DNA from: Actinacidiphila acidipaludis | Lineage (GTDB): Bacteria > Actinomycetota > Actinomycetes > Streptomycetales > Streptomycetaceae | NCBI RefSeq assembly: GCF_019890725.1 | Contig: NZ_JAINZZ010000026.1 | Coordinates: 39,046 to 103,045, forward strand | Length of the DNA: 64,000 nt | Direction of reading: 5' to 3' | Shown: one piece after another, positions 50,832 through 59,475 of the stretch | Layout of the letters: every line of letters starts with the position of its first letter | How positions within the stretch are numbered: position 1 is the stretch's first letter | Made by a program: the position numbers and the translations under genes | The notes under the pieces: model-generated | Told to the model about the DNA's origin: nothing | Seen by the model: the letters and a program-made list of their open reading frames with translations, nothing else | Database searches by the model: none

Positions 50832-51709
50832 TGGCCGCCGCCACCGCGAACCCGCCCGCGAGGGGAGCACGCGACCCCCGCGCCCGGGACCGCCGCAACC
50901 GCGGTCTGCTCGGCCTGCTGGCCTGGGCGTGCGGGATCGTGTTCTTCCTGCCGTTCGCCTGGATGGTGCTCACCTCGCTGCACGGTGAGCAGGACGCGGC
51001 GGCGAACCCGCCGCACCTGGGCGCGTCGCTGACCCTGCACGGCTACCGCGAGTTCTTCGGTTCCGGCACCGGGGTCAGCCCCTGGCCGCCGCTCGTCAAC
51101 TCGGCCACGGCGAGCGTCGCCTCGACCCTGCTGGTGCTGCTGCTGGCCGTCCCCGCCGCCTACGCCCTGTCGATCAAGCCGGTGCGCAAGTGGACCGACG
51201 TGATGTTCTTCTTCCTGTCGACCAAGATGCTGCCGGCGGTGGCCGGTCTGCTGCCGGTGTACCTGATCGCGAAGAACGCCGGGCTGCTGGACGACATCTG
51301 GCTGCTGGTCGTGCTCTACACCTCGATGAACCTGCCGATCGCCGTGTGGATGATGCGCTCGTTCCTGGCGGACGTGCCGGCCGAGATCATGGAGGCCGCG
51401 TCGATCGACGGCGCCGGGCTGCCGACGATCTTGGCCCGGATCGTCGCCCCCGTGGTGATGCCGGGCATCGCCGCGACCGCGCTGATCTCGTTCATCTTCA
51501 GCTGGAACGAGCTGCTGTTCGCCCGGGTGCTCACCGGTGTCGTGGCGGGTACCGCGCCGGTGTTCCTCACCGGATTCGTCACCAGCCAGGGCCTGTTCCT
51601 GGCGAAGGTGTGCGCCGCGGCCGTCTGCATATCCCTCCCGGTGCTGGCCGCCGGGTTCGCCGCCCAGGACAAGCTGGTCCAGGGCCTCTCCCTTGGAGCC
51701 GTCAAGTGA
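50831..51709 (+). CDS. ABC transporter permease, MalG-like
   Basis: 292 aa, six predicted membrane segments. GLLGLLAWACGIVFFLPFAW opens the membrane part, AAYALSIKPVRKWTDVMFFF and MRSFLADVPAEIMEAASIDG (EAA motif) follow, with GAGLPTILARIVAPVVMPG. ATG at 50831 shares its A with the stop of the preceding permease gene. The stop overlaps the GTG of the polyol dehydrogenase gene. Confidence 0.93.
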   Translation: MAAATANPPARGARDPRARDRRNRGLLGLLAWACGIVFFLPFAWMVLTSLHGEQDAAANPPHLGASLTLHGYREFFGSGTGVSPWPPLVNSATASVASTLLVLLLAVPAAYALSIKPVRKWTDVMFFFLSTKMLPAVAGLLPVYLIAKNAGLLDDIWLLVVLYTSMNLPIAVWMMRSFLADVPAEIMEAASIDGAGLPTILARIVAPVVMPGIAATALISFIFSWNELLFARVLTGVVAGTAPVFLTGFVTSQGLFLAKVCAAAVCISLPVLAAGFAAQDKLVQGLSLGAVK

Positions 51710-52695
51710 AGGCAGCCGTCATCAGCTCCCCCGGTGTCGTCGGCATCGAGACCGTCGACGATCCGGCGCCGGCCGCGGGCGAAGTGGTGGTGCAGGTCGC
51801 CGCGTGCGGGTTGTGCGGCACCGATCTGCACATCCTGCAGGGGGAGTTCGCGCCGACCCTGCCGATCGTGCCCGGGCACGAGTTCGCCGGCGAGATCGTG
51901 GCCGTGGGCGCCGGGGTGCGGGACCTGGCGGTCGGCGACCAGGTCGCCGTCGACCCCTCGCTGTACTGCCACGAGTGCCACTACTGCCGCATCGGCCGCA
52001 ACAACCTGTGCGAGCGGTGGAACGCCATCGGCGTCACCGTGCCGGGCGGCGCCGCGGAGTTCGCCTCCGCGCCCGCGGCCAACTGCGTGCGGCTGCCCGA
52101 GCACATCCGCACCCGGGACGCGGCGCTGATCGAGCCGCTGTCCTGCGCGGTCCGCGGATACGACGTGCTGCGCGGGCAGTTGGGCGCGCACGTGCTGATC
52201 TACGGCTCGGGCACCATGGGCCTGATGATGCTGGAGCTCGCCAAGCGGACGGGCGCCGCCAGTGTCGACATGGTCGACGTCAACGAGGAACGCCTCGCCA
52301 CCGCCCGGGCGCTGGGCTGCACCGCCGCGGCGACCGGCGCCGACCACCTCACCCGGCCGCGCGGCTGGGACGTGGTCATCGACGCGACCGGCAACGCGGC
52401 GGCCATCCAGGACGGCCTCGAACGGGTCGGGAAAGGCGGCACATTCCTCCAGTTCGGCGTCGCCGACTACGCGACCCGCGCGACGATCGACCCCTACCGC
52501 ATCTACAACCAGGAGATCACCATCACCGGCTCGATGGCGGTGCTGCACAGCTACGAGCGGGCCGCGGAGCTGTTCGCCGGCGGGGTGCTGGACCCGGAGG
52601 TGTTCATCAGCGACCGGCTGCCGCTGGTGGACTACGCCTCGGCGCTCCAGCGCTTCCGGGCCGGCCTCGGCCGCAAGATCCAGGTGGTGCCGTGA
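51706..52695 (+). CDS. Zinc-dependent polyol dehydrogenase (sorbitol dehydrogenase-like MDR)
   Basis: 329 aa medium-chain dehydrogenase. Catalytic zinc ligands in ACGLCGTDLHILQ and PGHEFAGE; structural zinc ligands CHECHYCRIGRNNLC; Rossmann part LIYGSGTMGLMMLELAKRTG and VDMVDVNEERLATARALGC. Position inside a polyol transporter operon and next to a fructokinase suggests oxidation of sorbitol or mannitol to fructose. The GTG at 51706 overlaps the permease stop (GTGA), with TTGGAG upstream. Confidence 0.92.
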   Translation: MKAAVISSPGVVGIETVDDPAPAAGEVVVQVAACGLCGTDLHILQGEFAPTLPIVPGHEFAGEIVAVGAGVRDLAVGDQVAVDPSLYCHECHYCRIGRNNLCERWNAIGVTVPGGAAEFASAPAANCVRLPEHIRTRDAALIEPLSCAVRGYDVLRGQLGAHVLIYGSGTMGLMMLELAKRTGAASVDMVDVNEERLATARALGCTAAATGADHLTRPRGWDVVIDATGNAAAIQDGLERVGKGGTFLQFGVADYATRATIDPYRIYNQEITITGSMAVLHSYERAAELFAGGVLDPEVFISDRLPLVDYASALQRFRAGLGRKIQVVP

Positions 52696-53654
52696 CGTCG
52701 TCCCCGGCGCCCGCGCTGGTCGTCGGGGAGGCGCTGACCGACCTCCTGGTGGACCCGGCGACCGGGGTCCGGCGCGCACTGCCCGGCGGCTCGCCGGCCA
52801 ACGTCGCGCTGGGCCTGGGCCGGCTGGGCCACCCGGTGCGGCTCGCCACCCGGGTCGGCCGGGACGTCTTCGGCGGGCAGGTGCGGTCCCATCTGCGCGA
52901 CAGCGGGGTGCTGCTCACCCCGGGATCCGTCACCGGGACGCCGACCTCGACGGCGACGGCGACGCTCGACGCCTCGGGCGCGGCCACCTACACCTTCGAC
53001 ATCGCCTGGTCGCTGACCCGGGAGGCCGTGTCCTCCCTGCGCACGGGCTCGCCGGCCCATCTGCACACCGGGTCCGTCGCGGCCGTGCTGCCGCCCGGGG
53101 CGGAGACGGTGCTGGCGGCGGTGCGCTGGACGGCGCCGCGCGCCACCGTGTCCTACGACCCGAACCTGCGGCCGGACCTGCTGGGCCCGCCGGAGGAGCA
53201 CCGCGAGCGGGTCGAGACCCTCGTCGCCGCGAGCGACGTGGTCAAGGCCAGCGACGAGGATCTGGCCTGGCTCCATCCGGGGGTCGACCCCGAGAAGACG
53301 GCGCGGCGCTGGGCGGAGGGACGCGGCCCGTCGCTGGTCGTGCTGACCCGGGGCGCGCACGGCGCGCGCGCCTGGTGGCGGGCGGGCAGCCATCCGGTTC
53401 CGGCGCCGCGGGTGCCGGTCGCCGACACCGTGGGCGCGGGTGACGCCTTCACCGCCGCCCTGCTCAGCGCCCTGCTGGGGGCGGGGCTGCTCGGCGGGAC
53501 GCCCGGGTGCCGTACGCGGCTGCGGGCGGCCACCGCGCACGACCGCCTGCCGCCGGTGGTCGTGGGGGCGCTGGACCTCGCCGCGCGGGCGGCGGCCCTC
53601 ACCTGTACCCGTCCCGGCGCGGACCCGCCGACCGGCGAGGAGCTGGGTCTGTGA
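52692..53654 (+). CDS. PfkB-family carbohydrate kinase (fructokinase-like)
   Basis: 320 aa ribokinase-fold kinase. N-terminal VVGEALTDLLVDPATG and ALPGGSPANVALGLGRLG (sugar binding), and the C-terminal PfkB signature DTVGAGDAFTAALLSALLG with the catalytic Asp. It probably makes fructose-6-phosphate from the fructose produced by the polyol dehydrogenase, to feed glycolysis. GTG start overlaps the dehydrogenase stop. It ends the polyol operon, with GC-rich DNA up to the convergent lipase-like gene. Confidence 0.92.
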   Translation: MTSSPAPALVVGEALTDLLVDPATGVRRALPGGSPANVALGLGRLGHPVRLATRVGRDVFGGQVRSHLRDSGVLLTPGSVTGTPTSTATATLDASGAATYTFDIAWSLTREAVSSLRTGSPAHLHTGSVAAVLPPGAETVLAAVRWTAPRATVSYDPNLRPDLLGPPEEHRERVETLVAASDVVKASDEDLAWLHPGVDPEKTARRWAEGRGPSLVVLTRGAHGARAWWRAGSHPVPAPRVPVADTVGAGDAFTAALLSALLGAGLLGGTPGCRTRLRAATAHDRLPPVVVGALDLAARAAALTCTRPGADPPTGEELGL

Positions 53655-53834
53655 GTCCGCCGGCTGCGGCGCGTCGCGGCGGGGCCGGACCCGGGAGCGA
53701 CACGCCCGGGTCCGGGCGTCCCTGACCTGGCCCCGGCGTCCGCGCGGTTCCCGCGGCCGGGACGGCGCCGCGCCGCTCCCGGCCTCCGGCCGGACCGTGC
53801 GACACGCCCGGCCCGCGCCGCCTCCCGCGGGTCG

Positions 53835-55129
53835 TCAGGCGAAGGGCCGCAGATCGGGGAAGCGCGGCGCCGGCCACTCCAGCGGGCCGGGCGGCCGGCT
53901 CCCCGAGCGCAGGTAGTGGGTGAAGAAGGCGGCCAGGCAGACGCGCTCGGTGGTGATCGCCCGCCGCGGCGGAACGGTGCCGACGAGTGCGGTGACGGTG
54001 TCGCGCGGCAGCCCGAGGGCCCGGGCGATCTGCGGCACGAGCGGTTCGGCGTCGGTGTAGGTCGCGTGCTCGGCGCCGCGCAGCGTCAGACCGTGCCGCG
54101 GGCCGCTGCTGTGCCGCCAGAGCGCGTCCCAGGAGGGCACCGTGCGGCGGGTGTTGCCGTCCTTGCCGACGAGCAGGAACGGGCGGTCCAGGCCGTGCGC
54201 GGCGACCGGCGACGGATAGCCGTGGTCGCCGTCGTCCTGGACGTACGCGGTGACGCCGTCGAAGTTGGCGGCGGCGGCGATCCGGTGGTCCTCGAACATC
54301 GCCTCCAGCGCGGTGAAGCCGCCCGCGGACTGGCCGAACATGCCCACCCGGCCGAAGTCCAGGGCGGCGGCGAGTCCCGGGGCAGCGCCGCCGGGAGGAG
54401 GTCCAGCACGGAGCGGACGTCGGCGACCCGCACGTCCACGGTCTTGCGCAGCAGCGGCGCCACCTTCGCCGGGTCGACGTGCTCGGGATCGGGCGCGACC
54501 TTGGCGAACTCCGCAGGGCGGACCGTCAGTTCGACCCGCCCGCGCGGGAACTCCACCGCGCCGGCGTCGTAGGTGTGGTCGACGGCCACCACGGCGTGGC
54601 CGCGCGAGGCCAGGTCGTCGCACAGGGTGGTGCCGAAGCCGCGCGGGTCGCCGGCGCCGGGTGAGTAGAGCACGACCGGGAAGCGGCCGGGCGCGGCCGG
54701 CGCCCCCTGGTGGGCGTGGGTGCGGGTCGCGCCCCAGTCGACGCGGTCGCCGGGAATCCCCTGCAGGCTGTTGAACGCCGCGAAGGCCGCGGCCTCGCCC
54801 GGCCGCATCTGCGGCGCGCGGGGACGCCCGGACACCCGGTGCGCCGGGTAACGCACCGACACCATCAGTTCGCGGTACGGGCGCGCGACCCACGGATCGG
54901 GCCGCGACGGGTCGACGAGCCGCAGCGCGACGGTGCCGACCGCGTAGGGCCCGCTCGGCGCGGGCAGCGTCACCCGGACCGGTTCCGGCCCCGCGGCGCC
55001 GGGCGAGGCTCCCGGGGAGGGGGCCGGCGCGGCGCCTCGGGCGGCGGCAGGGGCCGCGGCCACGCGGCCCGGCACGGCGGACAGGGCGACGGCGGCGGCC
55101 GACAGGACGACGGCTCGGCGGGTCTGCAC
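53835..55129 (-). pseudogene. Secreted PAF-acetylhydrolase/lipase-like gene with a frameshift
   Basis: Two overlapping frames together make one alpha/beta hydrolase. The first (start 55129) begins with a twin-arginine-like signal MQTRRAVVLSAAAVALSAVP, then MVSVRYPAHRVSGRPRAPQM and VVLYSPGAGDPRGFGTTLCD and reaches VRSVLDLLPA. The second frame carries the rest: MFGQSAGGFTALEAMFEDHR with the catalytic Ser, GKDGNTRRTVPSWDALWRH and AEHATYTDAEPLVPQI (His). The switch lies at about 54375-54400. The total span is 1295 bp, 3n+2, so restoring one base would give a 431-aa protein. It is either broken in this strain or a sequencing error. Confidence 0.78.
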
Positions 55130-55308
55130 GATGGTTCCCCCTGGTGGTGCGGCGAGGTGCGGTGTCCACCATCGTGGGCGCCGGAGCGGCCGCCGCCCAT
55201 CCGGCTGGCCGGTGGGTCACCCGGGGGACAACCCGACCGTTCGGCGAGTCGGGCGGACTTCGGCCGATTCAGGTATCCCGGGCGCGGGAAAGGGGCAGGA
55301 GGTGCGGC

Positions 55309-56052
55309 ATGACGGAGATCGGTCTGCCCGACGGCGTACGTGCCTGCCTGTTCGACCTCGACGGCGTCCTGACGCCCACCGCCGCCGTGCACGCCGCGGC
55401 GTGGAAGGAGATGTTCGACGCCTTCCTCCAGGACCGTGACGGCGCGGGGTTCCGCCCGTTCGACCCGGTCGCCGACTACGACACCTACGTCGACGGCCGG
55501 CCGCGGGCCGACGGGGTGCGGACCTTCCTGGCCTCCCGGGACATCGAGCTGCCCGAGGGCGAGGAGGACGACCCGCCGGAGGCGGTGACGGTGCACGGCC
55601 TGGGCAACCGCAAGAACGCACTGGTGCTGGAGAAGATCCGCACCGAGGGCGTCCAGGCGTACCCGGGGTCCGTCCGGTACGTCGAGGCGGTACGGGCGGC
55701 GGGCCTGCGCACCGCCGTGGTCTCCTCCAGCGCGAACTGCCGGGACGTGCTGGTCTCGGCGGGCATCGAGCACCTGATGGACGTGCGGGTCGACGGCCTG
55801 ACGATCCTGGACCGCGGTCTGCGCGGCAAGCCGAAGCCCGACACGTTCCTGGAGGCCGCGAAGGACCTCGGGGTGACGGCCGAGCAGTCCGTGGTGTTCG
55901 AGGACGCGCTGGTGGGCATGGACGCGGGCCGCGAGGGCCAGTTCGGGTACGTGGTCGGCGTGGACCGCGTCGGTCAGGCCGAGGAACTGCGCCGCCACGG
56001 CGCGGACACCGTCGTCACCGATCTGGCCGAACTGCTGGGGAGGACCGCGTGA
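55309..56052 (+). CDS. Beta-phosphoglucomutase-like HAD hydrolase
   Basis: 247 aa. HAD motif I FDLDGVLTPTAAVHAAAWKE (catalytic Asp pair), motif II VVSSSANCRDVLVSAG, motif III/IV GKPKPDTFLEAAKD and VVFEDALVGMDAGREGQFGY. It interconverts beta-glucose-1-phosphate and glucose-6-phosphate when paired with a phosphorylase. ATG at 55309 preceded by GGCAGGAGG. Its stop overlaps the GTG of the GH65 gene (GTGA), so they are co-translated. Divergent from the lipase-like gene. Confidence 0.9.
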   Translation: MTEIGLPDGVRACLFDLDGVLTPTAAVHAAAWKEMFDAFLQDRDGAGFRPFDPVADYDTYVDGRPRADGVRTFLASRDIELPEGEEDDPPEAVTVHGLGNRKNALVLEKIRTEGVQAYPGSVRYVEAVRAAGLRTAVVSSSANCRDVLVSAGIEHLMDVRVDGLTILDRGLRGKPKPDTFLEAAKDLGVTAEQSVVFEDALVGMDAGREGQFGYVVGVDRVGQAEELRRHGADTVVTDLAELLGRTA

Positions 56053-58439
56053 TCACCGATCCGGCGTACGAGGTCGCGCCCTGGAGCCTGCGCGAGAGCG
56101 AGCTCAGCCTGGAACTGCTGCCGCAGAGCGAGTCGGTGTTCGCGCTCTCCAACGGCCACATCGGCTGGCGCGGCAACCTCGACGAGGGCGAGCCGAACGG
56201 CCTGCCCGGCACGTACCTCAACGGCCTGCACGAGCTGCACCCGCTGCCGTACGCCGAGGCGGGCTACGGCTACCCGGAGTCCGGGCAGACGGTCATCAAC
56301 GTCACCAACGGCAAGCTGATCCGGCTGCTGGTCGACGACGAGCCGTTCGACCTGCGGTACGGCACCATCCGGTCGCACGTCCGCGAACTCGACCTGCGGG
56401 CCGGGGTGCTGCGGCGGGTGTGCGAGTGGGTGTCGCCGGCCGGGAAGGCGGTGCGGGTCTCCTCCACTCGCATGGTGTCGTTCCATCAGCGCGCGGTGGC
56501 AGCCATCGCCTACGAGGTGGAGCCGCTGGACGAGAAGGTGCGCGTGGTGGTGCAGTCGGAGCTGGCGGCAAACGAGGAACTGCCGCCCTCCCCCGGCGAC
56601 CCGCGCAGGGCCGCCGCCCTGGAGTCGCCGCTGGTACCCGAGGAGCACTTCGCGCACGGCACCCGCCTGCGGCTGATCCACTCGACCAAGCGCAGCCGGC
56701 TGCGCGTCGCCGCCGCCGCGGACCATCTGGTGAGCGGCCCGCCGACCACCCAGCTCTCGGTGGAGTCCGGTGACGACGTCAGCCGGCTGACGGTCACGTC
56801 GGTGCTCTCGGGCGGCGAGCGGCTGCGGCTGGAGAAGTTCGTCGGCTACGGCTGGTCCGGGGCGCGCTCGCTGCCGGCGCTGCGCGACCAGGCCGACGCG
56901 GCCCTGGTCGGTGCCCGCGACACCGGCTGGCAGGGGCTGCTGGACCAGCAGCGCGCGTACCTGGACGACTTCTGGGACCGCGCGGACGTCGAGGTCGACG
57001 GCGACATCGAGATCCAGCAGGCCGTGCGGTTCGCCCTGTTCCATGTGCTGCAGACCGGCGCCCGCGCCGAGGAGCGGGCGATCCCCGCGAAGGGCCTGAC
57101 CGGGTCGGGTTACGACGGCCACACCTTCTGGGACGCCGAGACGTTCGTGCTGCCGCTGCTGACGCTCGCGGCGCCGCGTGCGGCCGCCGAGGTGCTGCGC
57201 TGGCGCGGCAACACGCTGCCGATCGCCCGCGAGCGGGCCCGCCAACTGGGCCTGGAGGGAGCGGCGTTCCCCTGGCGGACGATCAACGGCGACGAGGCGT
57301 CCGGCTACTGGCCCGCCGGCACCGCCGCCTTCCACATCAACGCCGACATCGCCCACGCGGTGGTGCGGTACGTGGCCGCCACGGGCGACACGGAGTTCGA
57401 GATCGACCCGGGCCTGCCGCTGCTGGTGGAGACCGCCCGGCTGTGGCGCTCACTCGGCCACCACGACCACGCGGGCGCCTTCCACATCGACGGGGTGACC
57501 GGACCGGACGAGTACAGCGCGGTCGCGGACGACAACGTCTACACCAACCTGATGGCGCAGGCGAACCTGGTGGCGGCGGCGGAGGCCGCTGAGCGCCATC
57601 CGCGGCACGCCTCCGAACTCGGCGTCACCGACGAGGAGACCGCCGCGTGGCGCGACGCGGCAGCGGCGATGACGGTGCCCTTCGACGACGACCTCGGCGT
57701 GCACCAGCAGTCACAGGGCTTCACCCGCCACCAGCGCTGGGACTTCGAGCACACCGGGCCCGACCGCTACCCGCTGATGCTCAACTACCCGTACTTCGAC
57801 CTGTACCGCAAGCAGGTCGTCAAGCAGGCGGACCTGGTCCTGGCGATGTTCCTGCGCGGCGACGCGTTCACGCTGGAGCAGAAGGCGCGCAACTTCGCCT
57901 ACTACGAGCCGATCACCGTGCGCGACTCGTCGCTGAGCGCCTACACCCAGGCGGTGGTCGCCGCCGAGGTGGGCCATCTCGCCCTCGCCTACGACTACTT
58001 GTGCGAGTCCGCGCTGATGGATCTGGAGGACCTGGAGAACAACGCCCGTGACGGGCTGCACATCGCGGCCCTCGCGGGGACCTGGATGGCCCTGGTGGCC
58101 GGGTTCGGCGGGATGCGGCTGTTCTCCCACGAGTTGCTGCAATTCGCGCCGCGGCTCCCGGACGCCCTCACCCGGATCGCGTTCCGCATGATGTTCCGCG
58201 GGCGGCGGCTGCACGTCGAGGTGCGGCGCGACCGGGTCACCTACACCCTCGTCGACGGGTCGCCGGTGGACATCCTGCACTACGAGGAGACGGTTCGGCT
58301 CTCCCAGAAGCAGCCCGTGGTGCGCGATCTGCCGGCCGTGCAGCACCGTCCGCAGCCGGAGCAGCCCCCGGGCCGCGCCCCGCTGCACCGGCCCCACCAC
58401 CAGACCGAGCACCACCCGACGTCCGCCGGGTCGCAGTAG
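56049..58439 (+). CDS. GH65 disaccharide phosphorylase (maltose/trehalose/kojibiose-type)
   Basis: 796 aa, cytosolic. N-terminal beta-sandwich domain from about 1 to 280 and an (alpha/alpha)6 catalytic domain. NGHIGWRGNLDEGEPNGLPG and LPGTYLNGLHE are family hallmarks; the catalytic Glu is in HIDGVTGPDEYSAVADDN; the phosphate-binding segment is near GLHIAALAGTWMALVAGFGG. It releases beta-glucose-1-phosphate from an alpha-glucosyl disaccharide, which the neighbouring mutase converts to glucose-6-phosphate. The exact substrate is not readable. GTG at 56049 overlaps the mutase stop. The last 40 residues are Pro/His-rich. Confidence 0.93.
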   Translation: MITDPAYEVAPWSLRESELSLELLPQSESVFALSNGHIGWRGNLDEGEPNGLPGTYLNGLHELHPLPYAEAGYGYPESGQTVINVTNGKLIRLLVDDEPFDLRYGTIRSHVRELDLRAGVLRRVCEWVSPAGKAVRVSSTRMVSFHQRAVAAIAYEVEPLDEKVRVVVQSELAANEELPPSPGDPRRAAALESPLVPEEHFAHGTRLRLIHSTKRSRLRVAAAADHLVSGPPTTQLSVESGDDVSRLTVTSVLSGGERLRLEKFVGYGWSGARSLPALRDQADAALVGARDTGWQGLLDQQRAYLDDFWDRADVEVDGDIEIQQAVRFALFHVLQTGARAEERAIPAKGLTGSGYDGHTFWDAETFVLPLLTLAAPRAAAEVLRWRGNTLPIARERARQLGLEGAAFPWRTINGDEASGYWPAGTAAFHINADIAHAVVRYVAATGDTEFEIDPGLPLLVETARLWRSLGHHDHAGAFHIDGVTGPDEYSAVADDNVYTNLMAQANLVAAAEAAERHPRHASELGVTDEETAAWRDAAAAMTVPFDDDLGVHQQSQGFTRHQRWDFEHTGPDRYPLMLNYPYFDLYRKQVVKQADLVLAMFLRGDAFTLEQKARNFAYYEPITVRDSSLSAYTQAVVAAEVGHLALAYDYLCESALMDLEDLENNARDGLHIAALAGTWMALVAGFGGMRLFSHELLQFAPRLPDALTRIAFRMMFRGRRLHVEVRRDRVTYTLVDGSPVDILHYEETVRLSQKQPVVRDLPAVQHRPQPEQPPGRAPLHRPHHQTEHHPTSAGSQ

Positions 58440-58818
58440 CCGGCCGCTGCGGGGGTCTCGCCGTCGGGCGGGCCATCACGATCCGGGTGATCTCCACCCG
58501 CGACCGGGCGCCGAACGTGGTGCGGGGCACGGGCCTGCGCATGGACGGGTTCCTTTCACCTCATGTGTGGGGACACCGCCGCGCGGCGGTGCGGGAGGCA
58601 GCGGACACGTGGTGCGTACGCCGGCGCCGCCGGTGGGCCGGACGGCGCCGACGCATGAGTGTGCGCGCCGCGCGGAAGCGGCGGGCAGGCACCGCGAGCA
58701 GGGTTGAGGGGTATCCCTGGGCGGGCGACCCTCCGGGCCGAAGCGCCTCCGGACAACTCGGCTCTTTCGCACGGCAATCGGGGTGCGGCGCCGCTGGCGG
58801 GTGCATAGGGTGCGCGGC
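58440..58818. other. Intergenic region with an 18-bp palindrome
   Basis: 379 bp with no supported gene. CACCGCCGCGCGGCGGTG (58574-58591) is a perfect palindrome that may be the terminator of the GH65 operon or a binding site. The last 60 bp before the methyltransferase start are moderately AT-rich, but no sigma hexamers are clear. Confidence 0.5.
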
Positions 58819-59475
58819 ATGGACTGGCATGCCTGGCACGGCGCATACGACTCTCCCGACTCGCCTCTGGCCGTGCGGCTGCACACCGTCCAGCGGCAGA
58901 TATCGCTCACGCTGGACGAGGCGCGGCCCGGCCCGATCCGGGTGATCAGCGCCTGCGCGGGTCAGGGCCGCGACCTGATCGGCGCGCTCGACGGCCATCC
59001 GCGGCGCGCGGACGTGACCGCCCGGCTGGTCGAACTCGACGCCCGCAACACTGCGGAGGCGCACCGGGCGGCCGGCGCGCTGGGTCTGTCCGGGGTGACC
59101 TCGGTGACCGGCGACGCGGCGCTCACCGACGCGTACACCGGTATGGCGCCGGCCGATCTGGTGCTGCTGTGCGGGATCTTCGGCAACATCACGCTCGCCG
59201 ACATCGAGCGCGTCACCGGCTACTGCACCCGGCTGTGCGCGGAGAACGGCATCGTGATCTGGACCCGCAACCGGCACCGGCCGGACGTGTTCCCGCGGGT
59301 CTGCGACTGGTTCGAGGAGCGCGGTTTCGTCCGGGTCTGGGCCAACGACCCGGAACTCGACCAGGGGGTGGGCGTTCACCGATTCACCGGCCGGCCGGCC
59401 GAACTGCCGCCCGGGGAGCGCATGTTCACCTTCGTCGGCTACGACGTGCTCAGGGGTGCCGACCATGGCGCGTGA
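58819..59475 (+). CDS. Class I SAM-dependent methyltransferase-like protein
   Basis: 218 aa. Motif I reads VISACAGQGRDLIGALDGH, motif II AADLVLLCGIFGNITLADIE and motif III near CAENGIVIWTRNRHRPDVFP. The Rossmann-like core is complete; acceptor unknown. The N terminus (MDWHAWHGAYDSPDSPLAVR) is shared with actinobacterial methyltransferases of unknown role. The start at 58819 is the ATG of that segment. It overlaps the next gene by about 11 bp in a different frame, suggesting coupled expression with the kinase-like protein. Confidence 0.85.
   Translation: MDWHAWHGAYDSPDSPLAVRLHTVQRQISLTLDEARPGPIRVISACAGQGRDLIGALDGHPRRADVTARLVELDARNTAEAHRAAGALGLSGVTSVTGDAALTDAYTGMAPADLVLLCGIFGNITLADIERVTGYCTRLCAENGIVIWTRNRHRPDVFPRVCDWFEERGFVRVWANDPELDQGVGVHRFTGRPAELPPGERMFTFVGYDVLRGADHGA

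Noticed and set aside
53835..55129. Two separate overlapping genes for the lipase-like region
   Set aside because: Signal peptide and N-terminal hydrolase part lie in one frame, nucleophile and His in the other; together they make one family member, so a frameshift fits better.
58237..58542. Short minus-strand frame beginning MRRPVPRTTFGARSR with AAGGAA upstream
   Set aside because: Two thirds of it are antisense to the end of the GH65 gene and it lacks any motif; the ribosome site alone is not enough.
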